Assembly: GCA_946886805.1 (NCBI GenBank)
Contig: CAMPJM010000092.1
Coordinates: 1 to 11,139 of the forward strand
Source of the DNA: an uncultured Flammeovirgaceae bacterium
Lineage (GTDB): Bacteria > Bacteroidota > Bacteroidia > Cytophagales > Cyclobacteriaceae
DNA length: 11,139 nucleotides
Reading direction: 5' to 3'
The first letter of the stretch is position 1; each line of letters opens with the position of its first letter. The notes under the pieces were generated by a model, which was given only the letters and a program-made list of their open reading frames with translations, was not told where the DNA came from and searched no databases. The translations under genes and the position numbers were made by a program. Of the stretch, positions 6,015 through 11,139 are shown one piece after another.

Positions 6015-6680
6015 TTATACTAAAATAACACGTTCATTAGTGACTATAAAGACTTTATCTTCCTTTGTTGCGCTTAACCTGGTGCAGCCTGTGAAGTTCC
6101 CAAACGCTGGTAAAATCCCCTGTTTAGGTTTAAAATAGTAGCAGGGAAAAGTTAAATTTTGGTTTCCAACTCCTGATAATCTTACACTTGGATGAATATG
6201 TCCGGATATATTATACAATATTTCTTTTGGTGAAAAGTTTTCTATTGGTTCATGTGAAAAAATGAAAGGAGGTATTGTCAAAGTCTGTTGATGAACAAAA
6301 AGGTTACAGTCATTGTACAAGTTTTTCGGCAAAATGTCATGATTTCCTTCTACAAGGTGGAGTTTTATTTGTTCGTTTTTATTGCACCAATCGTGGAAAT
6401 ATTGCCACTCGGTATTCCAACTGCTATGAAACAAATCGCCTAAAAATATTATTTCTTTGGGTGAATAAGAAGTTACAAGTTGTTCAAGCCTAAGATAATC
6501 CGCCTGATGAATTTGCAAAGGAATGGGAATTCCTGCTTTTCTGAAATGGCTCGCCTTGCCCAAATGAAGATCAGAAATAATCAATATCTCTTTTTCTTTC
6601 CAATAAATGGCTTTTTGAGGTAACAAATACAACGCTTGCTCAAGCAAAATGAATTTATGCAGCAAATCTTCCTGATCCAT
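6015..6680 (-). CDS. pdeM: Ligase-associated DNA damage response metallophosphoesterase (PdeM family)
   Basis: A calcineurin-like phosphoesterase of 221 residues with all metal-site motifs in order: SDLHLGK at 36-42 (Asp37, His39), GDLFHS at 81-86 (Asp82), EGNHD at 111-115 (Asn113, His114), SHEP at 142-145 (His143) and SGHIHP at 159-164 (His161, His163). The DLHLGK-x-x-x-x-RKAGIPIP region is characteristic of the PdeM or ligase-associated subfamily (TIGR04123 in my recollection). The precise substrate is not established. Family members are encoded with an ATP-dependent ligase, a DEXH helicase and an exonuclease, and here both ligase and helicase lie upstream on the same strand, separated by the SDR and DUF2147 genes. 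The ATG at 6678-6680 gives a normal N-terminus. The catalytic set is complete, so it should be active. Confidence 0.9.
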   Translation of the reverse strand: MDQEDLLHKFILLEQALYLLPQKAIYWKEKEILIISDLHLGKASHFRKAGIPIPLQIHQADYLRLEQLVTSYSPKEIIFLGDLFHSSWNTEWQYFHDWCNKNEQIKLHLVEGNHDILPKNLYNDCNLFVHQQTLTIPPFIFSHEPIENFSPKEILYNISGHIHPSVRLSGVGNQNLTFPCYYFKPKQGILPAFGNFTGCTRLSATKEDKVFIVTNERVILV

Positions 6681-6687
6681 ACGCGGA

Positions 6688-6720
6688 TGTAAAGTTACAG
6701 TATTTGCCCTTGTAAAGTTA
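6688..6720 (-). promoter_or_regulatory. Direct repeat TAACTTTACA upstream of pdeM, possible promoter/operator
   Basis: TAACTTTACA occurs exactly twice on the minus strand (6711-6720 and 6688-6697), 23 bases apart, about two helical turns. The proximal copy contains TAACTTTA, one mismatch from the TAnnTTTG -7 box, which would put the transcript start almost at the pdeM ATG. No clear TTG -33 box is in place. The distal copy also overlaps the beginning of the heptamer array, so it may simply be repeat sequence. Confidence 0.25.
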
Positions 6721-6916
6721 AAAGTTTAAGGTTCATAGTTCAAGGTTCATACAGTTCAAAGTTCAAGGTTCAAAGTTTTAAAGTTCATAACTCCTAACAT
6801 CTGCCAATCCCCAATTTCTAATTTCTAATTTCTAATTTCAATTTTCAATCTCTAATCCCCAACCCCCAATCCCCAATACCTAATTTATCATTCATAATTC
6901 ATAATCCATAATTCCC
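6713..6916. repeat. 204-bp degenerate heptamer array filling the pdeM–SDR gap
   Basis: Nearly the whole gap is made of 7-base units in three successive flavours. The first block (6713-6786) uses AAAGTTC, AAGGTTC and ATAGTTC. The second (6804-6880) uses CTAATTT three times in a row, then CAATTTT, TAATCCC, CAACCCC and CAATCCC. The third (6889-6916) uses CATTCAT, AATTCAT, AATCCAT and AATTCCC. Only a few units have an extra base. The array ends one base before the SDR stop codon (6918-6920). It has no coding capacity. In style it recalls the heptanucleotide STRR repeats described in cyanobacteria, and similar tracts are common between Bacteroidota genes; whether it acts in transcription or is selfish DNA is unknown. 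Confidence 0.85.
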
Positions 6917-6917
6917 T

Positions 6918-7697
6918 TCAGATCGTCCATCCCCCGTCAACCGGCATCGTTACTCCATTTACCGAGCTGCCGTAATCAGACAGCAAGTACAAGGCACAAA
7001 CGCCAATATTGTTGATATTTACAAAAGCTTTGTCGGGGTGGTTCTTTAAAATTATCCTATTAATGGCTTGTTTTTCTGTAATATTATGCGCCAAAACATG
7101 ATCTGAGATTTCCTCATCAACTTCTTTGGTCCTGATTTTTCCTGGAGCTATGGTATTACAAGTAATTCCAAACTTAGCCCCTTCTAAGGCAAGCGATTTG
7201 GTTAAGCCGCTTATGCCGTGACAGCACATGGAGTAGGCCGATTTATATTCCGTCGAGGTGATGGAGTAGGGTGAAGTGATATGAAGAATTCTCCCAAATT
7301 TTTGTTTTTTCATTTTACCCCAGGCGGCTTTAGAAATCAAAAAGGTAGCGGTGAGGTTATTTTGAATCAACAACTGCCATTTTTCTAAAGGAAATTCTTC
7401 AATAGGAGCATTGTAGTCCATATTGACGAGATTGACGATACAATCTATACTTCCCAATTTACTTTCCGTATCAAAAATAATTTCGCTCGCATTCTTGTCC
7501 TGAATAATTTCAGTAAAAGTATAATTTACTTTTACCTTTTTTTTGGCTGATAGCTGTTTTGCAAAAGAAATTATGCTTTCGTCTTTGGCATGAAGCATTA
7601 GGTGATGCCCAGCTTCTGCAAAAACGGCGGCCAGACCTTGTCCGATGCTATTTCCGCTGTTTACAATTAAAATGTTCTTGTATTTTTTATTGGCCAT
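6918..7697 (-). CDS. Divergent short-chain dehydrogenase/reductase, catalytic Lys replaced by Cys
   Basis: The 259-residue protein has the classical SDR layout and ends in PVDGGWTI, as in the 3-hydroxybutyrate dehydrogenase-like branch. The helix-4 Asn (Asn114 in NNLTATFL), Ser142 and Tyr155 are in place and the TIAPGKIRT segment (182-190) matches the usual PG motif. Three hallmarks are lost. The glycine-rich TGxxxGIG is NSGNSIG at 13-19, one residue shorter, with T-G changed to N-S and a Gly changed to Ser. NNAG is NLVN at 89-92. The YxxxK catalytic Lys is Cys159 (Y155-S-M-C-C159). The frame is intact and the rest of the fold well kept, so this looks like a conserved pseudoenzyme or an altered-chemistry SDR, not debris. 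Its cofactor and substrate cannot be stated. It lies between DUF2147 and pdeM with a heptamer array directly after its stop. Confidence 0.85.
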   Translation of the reverse strand: MANKKYKNILIVNSGNSIGQGLAAVFAEAGHHLMLHAKDESIISFAKQLSAKKKVKVNYTFTEIIQDKNASEIIFDTESKLGSIDCIVNLVNMDYNAPIEEFPLEKWQLLIQNNLTATFLISKAAWGKMKKQKFGRILHITSPYSITSTEYKSAYSMCCHGISGLTKSLALEGAKFGITCNTIAPGKIRTKEVDEEISDHVLAHNITEKQAINRIILKNHPDKAFVNINNIGVCALYLLSDYGSSVNGVTMPVDGGWTI

Positions 7698-7745
7698 GCT
7701 GTCGCTTCTTTACTACGGTAACTGATAATGGAATAGATGGTTAAG

Positions 7746-7795
7746 TAAAAAGAGGAGAGGTGATTTTTAACCCGCTAAACTACTCCACCCTCTCC
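7746..7795 (-). terminator. Probable intrinsic terminator overlapping the DUF2147 stop
   Basis: On the minus strand GGAGAGGGTG (7786-7795, inside the last codons of the gene) pairs with CACCTCTCC (7754-7762) as nine base pairs with one bulged G. The loop of 23 bases contains the TAG stop. TCTTTTT follows (7747-7753). The long loop lowers confidence. If real, it would separate DUF2147 from the SDR gene and might be affected by ribosomes finishing translation. Confidence 0.45.
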
Positions 7796-8217
7796 CAAAC
7801 CTGGGTTCTGCCAATCAAAGAAAATCCAATATAGCCTCTTACATGTAATTTGCCATCTTCTACCCACATGGTGCATTTATAGACAGATCCGCTATTGGGA
7901 TCAAGAATTTTTCCATTTGTCCATTCATCACCTTCCTTTTCCATGTTCTTCAGGATTACCATGCCGAGGATCTTTTGATCTTTTCTTGGATCGTCTTCAT
8001 CGCATTCGTCGCATATCGCGTCTTGTTTATCCGTTCGGAATATTTTGGTGACCTTACCAAATGCCTTGCCGTCTTCCTCATAAATTTCTACAACAGACTT
8101 TGCCTCTCCAGATTCATCGTCAATTGTTTTCCATTTACCGAAAATTGAACTTTGAGCAAGCAGATCTGCTCCTGCAAAAAGGATGATTGTAAATGTAAAA
8201 AAGAGTAGTTTTTTCAT
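7780..8217 (-). CDS. Secreted DUF2147 family protein
   Basis: The 145-residue protein starts with a signal peptide (about 1-21: MKK, a hydrophobic core, cleavage near LLAQ-SS). The mature part shows the DUF2147 pattern: FGKWKTIDDESGEAKSVVEIY at about 26-46, a G-K-V-x-K-I strand near 54-59, a DAICDECDEDDPRKDQ segment with Cys69 and Cys72, GMVILKNM, and the C-terminal GRTQVWERV. Structures of this family show a small beta-barrel resembling lipocalins, but no general function is established (recalled knowledge). It would act in the periplasm or outside the cell. There is no visible functional link to the DNA-repair genes on either side. The ATG at 8215-8217 fits the signal peptide exactly. Confidence 0.9.
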   Translation of the reverse strand: MKKLLFFTFTIILFAGADLLAQSSIFGKWKTIDDESGEAKSVVEIYEEDGKAFGKVTKIFRTDKQDAICDECDEDDPRKDQKILGMVILKNMEKEGDEWTNGKILDPNSGSVYKCTMWVEDGKLHVRGYIGFSLIGRTQVWERVE

Positions 8218-8250
8218 AAGATATTTAATTTGAAAATCGTTTGAGTAATA

Positions 8251-8277
8251 GAAATATAATTACATAATTAATGCCAA
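8251..8277 (-). promoter_or_regulatory. Weak candidate promoter for DUF2147
   Basis: On the minus strand TTG (8275-8277), 16 bases and TATATTTC (8251-8258) give seven of eight matches to TAnnTTTG, with spacing one base shorter than usual. The leader would be about 25-30 bases. This is only suggestive in such AT-rich DNA. Confidence 0.25.
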
Positions 8278-8316
8278 TCTTTTCCATTAATAGGTTTACA
8301 CTTTAGCTTATCAAGT

Positions 8317-10791
8317 TTAATGATTTTGTGCATAGGTTTCTAACTTTAATTTCATTTTCTTTATCCTATCTTCCAGCTTCTCGGAAGTCAATTTCTCCCT
8401 TAATCTGTCCACCATAATAGGAAAAGCAAAAGGCGTTGGCTTTCTAATATGTTTGATAGTAATAGTTTGACGGTTAATTCTTTCCATTGCTTCAAATAAT
8501 CTGGATTGTTCCAGTTGTAAGGTAAGCACTTCATACATCGCCTGGTGCACTAACAGGTTATTGGGATCATACGTAGAAAATACATCATATAATATTTGAG
8601 TGGAAGATTGTAGATGTTTATTACTGATATTTTTCCCTGGATATCCCATGAAGATCAAGCCTGCTATGGAGGCAATGTCTCTGAATTTTCTTCTTGCCAT
8701 TTCTGTACCATTGATACTATTGTTTATGTCCTCTAACAGCCTATCCATAGTAAAAAGATCTATCTCCAGGGCCTCTTCGAGCGGTATTTCCTTGTCAGAT
8801 AAAAGTTCAAATCCATAATCGTTCATTGCTATGGAAAAGGAAATCGGTTCAATTTTACTGATTCTGAAGGCTACTAATGCAGCTAAAACCTCATGTACCG
8901 CTCTTCCTTCAAAAGGATAAAAAAACAGATGATATCCCTCTGCCGATTTTAGACTTTCGATCAATATTTGATCTTTTTTTGGTACAATTGACCATCGACT
9001 CTGCAAATCGAGGAGTGGCCTCAGCGTTTCGATCTCCACGCCATTATAAATTTTATTTGCAACCTCATCAAGTTTTTGACGAATCATTTCAGCAAGCTGG
9101 GAAGACAGTGGCATTCTTCCTCCCATCCATTTAGGGACAATTCCCTTGCTTCTATTGCTTTTTTTGACTTGCAAGGTGAATTCCTTTATGCGGACAAATT
9201 CAAGGCTTCTTCCAGCAAACCAGAATGTATCTCCAGGTTTTAAAAATGTTATAAAGCTTTCTTCCACAGTACCAATATAGCCTCCGGTAACATATTGAAT
9301 TTTAATTACCGGATCGCTGACAATAGTGCCTATAGATAGACGATGACGCATCGCAATTTTCTTCCTTGTTACTTTATAAACATCATTTTCGATATCAACC
9401 TTGAAAAATTCGTCGTACTGCCCCAGGCTTTCACCACCGGTGGTAATAAAATGTAAAGCCCATTTCCACTCTTCATCAGTAATATTTTTGTAGGCAAAAG
9501 TTTGCTTAATTTCTTTAAATATTTGCTGTTCTTTAAAGCCTCCTCCTACAGCAAGGGTGACCAAATATTGCACAAGCACATCGAAAACCCGTTCCAATGG
9601 TTTTCTGTTTTCAAATACTTTTTGGTCAATGGCCATCTGAAGGGCAGCTGATTCTATTAATTCTAATGAATTAGTTGGCAAAAAATAGATCTTACTCTCC
9701 GCACCTGGCTGATGTCCGCTTCTGCCGGCCCGTTGAAGAAATCTTGCCACGCCTTTGGGACTGCCTACCTGAATGATGGTTTCCACAGGACGAAAGTCAA
9801 CGCCCAGGTCGAGGCTGGAAGTACAAACTACCAATTTCAACTTTCCCTGATGCAGGGCTTCTTCTACCCAATTTCTGATTTCATTGGAAAGAGAACCGTG
9901 GTGCATGGCCATAGCCCCTGCAAGGTCCGGTTTAGCTTCTAAAAGCTTCTGATACCATATTTCTGTTTGAGATCTGGTGTTGGTAAATAGGAGGGTAGTA
10001 GTGCTACTATCAATTATCGGGAAAATTTTATCCATTAATCTGATTCCAAGATGTCCTGCCCATGGAAATTTTTCTATTGTTTCAGGTAAAATAGATTCTA
10101 TGTGTAGCAGTTTTTCAATGTTTGCTTTTATAATAACATTGTTGTCGGGATCTGAATAGCCGACTAATACTTCTAAAGCCTGATCCAAATTACCGATGGT
10201 AGCAGAAATCCCCCAGCATTTTATAGTAGGTGCCAAGGTTCTTAATCGGGACAAAGCCAGTTCTATCTGTGTCCCTCTTTTGTTACCTAACAATTCATGC
10301 CATTCATCAATTACTACACATTTTAAATTTTTAAAATAATTTTCATAACCGATCTGACTAATTAAAAGATGGAGACTTTCGGGTGTGGTAATGAGGCATT
10401 CGGGGGCATGTTTCTTTTGCTGTTGTCTTTCAGTAATGGAAGTGTCTCCACTCCTCACGGCTATCTGCCATGGAATTTCCAAATCTTCACAAACACGTTG
10501 CATTGCAAGCCTTATATCTTTTGCCAGAGCTCGCAGAGGTGTGATCCACAGTATTTGCAAACCCTCATTTTTCTTGCTTTTATAAGCGGTGGGGTTATTT
10601 TTAATGTATTCCAATAGAACAGGCATCCAAAGAGCAAAGGTCTTACCACTTCCGGTTGGAGCATTTAATAATCCGCTCTTTCCTTGAAGATAAGCGAGCC
10701 AGGTTTGAATCTGAAAATCAAAAGGTGCCCAGTTCTTTTTTGAAAACCATTCTTCTCCTCTAGAGATTGACTCCTGATTATTTTCTTTCAC
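8317..10791 (-). CDS. Ligase-associated DEXH-box DNA helicase (Lhr family)
   Basis: The 824-residue superfamily 2 helicase carries Walker A APTGSGKT at 44-51, motif Ia TPLRALA at 84-90, TTPESLH at 135-141, Walker B DEWH at 162-165, motif III SAT at 196-198, motif IV region LLFTNTRSQTE at 267-277, motif V TSSLDLGVDF at 324-333 and motif VI QRAGRSGH at 353-360. The remaining 450 residues match the winged-helix and Lhr-associated C-terminal domain, ending with the KPTPFAFPIMVDRLREKL segment. This is the ligase-associated helicase type (TIGR04121 as I recall). The start is GTG at 10789-10791: an in-frame stop lies at 10834-10836 with no ATG between, and the next Met (56) is beyond Walker A. The ligase gene ends 169 bases upstream. 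Role: ATP-driven DNA or hybrid unwinding in repair; partner specificity is inferred from gene neighbourhood. Confidence 0.93.
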   Translation of the reverse strand: MKENNQESISRGEEWFSKKNWAPFDFQIQTWLAYLQGKSGLLNAPTGSGKTFALWMPVLLEYIKNNPTAYKSKKNEGLQILWITPLRALAKDIRLAMQRVCEDLEIPWQIAVRSGDTSITERQQQKKHAPECLITTPESLHLLISQIGYENYFKNLKCVVIDEWHELLGNKRGTQIELALSRLRTLAPTIKCWGISATIGNLDQALEVLVGYSDPDNNVIIKANIEKLLHIESILPETIEKFPWAGHLGIRLMDKIFPIIDSSTTTLLFTNTRSQTEIWYQKLLEAKPDLAGAMAMHHGSLSNEIRNWVEEALHQGKLKLVVCTSSLDLGVDFRPVETIIQVGSPKGVARFLQRAGRSGHQPGAESKIYFLPTNSLELIESAALQMAIDQKVFENRKPLERVFDVLVQYLVTLAVGGGFKEQQIFKEIKQTFAYKNITDEEWKWALHFITTGGESLGQYDEFFKVDIENDVYKVTRKKIAMRHRLSIGTIVSDPVIKIQYVTGGYIGTVEESFITFLKPGDTFWFAGRSLEFVRIKEFTLQVKKSNRSKGIVPKWMGGRMPLSSQLAEMIRQKLDEVANKIYNGVEIETLRPLLDLQSRWSIVPKKDQILIESLKSAEGYHLFFYPFEGRAVHEVLAALVAFRISKIEPISFSIAMNDYGFELLSDKEIPLEEALEIDLFTMDRLLEDINNSINGTEMARRKFRDIASIAGLIFMGYPGKNISNKHLQSSTQILYDVFSTYDPNNLLVHQAMYEVLTLQLEQSRLFEAMERINRQTITIKHIRKPTPFAFPIMVDRLREKLTSEKLEDRIKKMKLKLETYAQNH

Positions 10792-10879
10792 CTTTTTTAT
10801 CTTAATACATTTGTGCGAAGGGAACCCCTTAATTCATAGGCAACACTTACATAAAAAAGACCCATGTTTAAGATTTTAG

Positions 10880-10923
10880 CTTTGCGTTCTCCGCGTTTTT
10901 TACCTTATAAGTCTTTGCGTGAG
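10880..10923. repeat. Degenerate CTTTGCGT repeat between ligase and helicase
   Basis: CTTTGCGT occurs at 10880-10887 and 10913-10920, with CCGCGTTTTT between. On the minus strand this reads as CTCACGCAAAGAC... and ...AACGCAAAGC. Words of this 'acgcaaagacgcaaag' type are familiar from intergenic DNA in many bacteria. It lies in a 169-bp gap (10792-10960) that otherwise shows only a small palindrome, AAGGG/CCCTT (10818-10830), without a following T tract. No clear promoter for the helicase was seen. Confidence 0.4.
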
Positions 10924-10960
10924 ATTTTTTATTTCTTCGCCGAATCAGGATTTCTTTCAC

Positions 10961-11139
10961 TCAACTATAAAGCGCTAAAATTGCCTTCAGTTCATCTAAT
11001 GAATTGGCATCTTCTATTTTTTTATCATGCCTCCAGCGCAGAATTCTTGGGAAGCGCAAGGCTACTCCAGATTTATGCCGTGAAGATTTTTGGATTCCCT
11101 CAAATGCAATTTCAAAGACCAACTGTGGCTTTACTGTTC
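10961..11139 (-). CDS. ATP-dependent DNA ligase, C-terminal fragment (cut by window edge)
   Basis: The last 58 codons of a gene that continues past the right edge. The translation begins TVKPQLVFEIAFEGIQKSSR and continues with HKSGVALRFPRILRWRHDKK (residues 21-40 of the fragment), then a short acidic helix and stop. KPxLVFEIAFEGI followed by H-K-S-G-V-A-L-R-F-P-R-I-L-R-W-R is the OB-fold motif VI region of ATP-dependent DNA ligases. The neighbouring Lhr-type helicase and PdeM point to the ligase-associated repair subfamily (PP_1105-type, TIGR04120 as I recall). The enzyme seals nicks through AMP-lysine chemistry; the catalytic lysine domain lies outside the window. The TGA stop is at 10961-10963. 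No intrinsic terminator follows, so read-through to the helicase is plausible. Confidence 0.93.
   Translation of the reverse strand, partial: TVKPQLVFEIAFEGIQKSSRHKSGVALRFPRILRWRHDKKIEDANSLDELKAILALYS

Noticed and set aside
6918..7697. Calling the SDR gene a pseudogene
   Set aside because: The frame is full length without stops or frameshifts and most fold motifs remain; lost catalytic residues alone do not show that the gene is inactive.
10818..10830. AAGGG/CCCTT palindrome upstream of the helicase as terminator or operator
   Set aside because: It is short, has a 3-base loop and no T tract, and a single copy is expected by chance.

Overview
The window looks like chromosomal DNA of a member of the Bacteroidota, probably from the Cytophagales and relatives (the order is an inference). 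The evidence is the ftsX–DUF3098–uppP–truB–ribF gene order, AT-rich intergenic DNA, few clear Shine-Dalgarno sites, one good match to the Bacteroidota promoter (TTG, 18 nt, TAAATTTG) in front of ftsX, a truB without a PUA domain, and a sigma/anti-sigma pair of Bacteroidota type. Every gene I can support is on the minus strand, so transcription runs from high to low coordinates. No rRNA, tRNA, CRISPR array or transposase gene was seen.

Layout from high to low coordinates: the C-terminal end of an ATP-dependent DNA ligase (10961-11139, cut by the window edge); a ligase-associated Lhr-type DEXH helicase (8317-10791); a secreted DUF2147 protein (7780-8217); a short-chain dehydrogenase/reductase (SDR) that has lost key motifs (6918-7697); a 204-bp array of degenerate 7-bp repeats (6713-6916); a PdeM-type metallophosphoesterase (6015-6680); an ECF sigma factor and a membrane anti-sigma-like protein one base apart (5312-5851, 4396-5310), ended by an intrinsic terminator; a gene-free, hairpin-rich stretch of about 680 bp (3713-4395); and a tight cell-envelope/housekeeping operon of ftsX, a DUF3098 gene, uppP and truB, followed after 133 bp by ribF (49-3712).

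Three functional groups can be read. Ligase, helicase and phosphoesterase belong to the known 'ligase-associated DNA damage response' set; here the DUF2147 and SDR genes sit between helicase and phosphoesterase, and the fourth member, an exonuclease, would be expected beyond the right edge. The sigma/anti-sigma pair forms an envelope-sensing regulatory module. The ftsX operon joins septal peptidoglycan control (FtsX), undecaprenyl-phosphate recycling (UppP), tRNA pseudouridylation (TruB) and flavin cofactor synthesis (RibF).

The least ordinary content is not a new multi-gene system. It consists of an SDR in which the catalytic Lys is Cys and both the glycine-rich and NNAG motifs are altered; degenerate heptamer arrays in several gaps, two of which touch stop codons; and a cluster of palindromes at 4119-4306 bracketed by a perfect 12-bp direct repeat, which could be a small non-autonomous mobile element.
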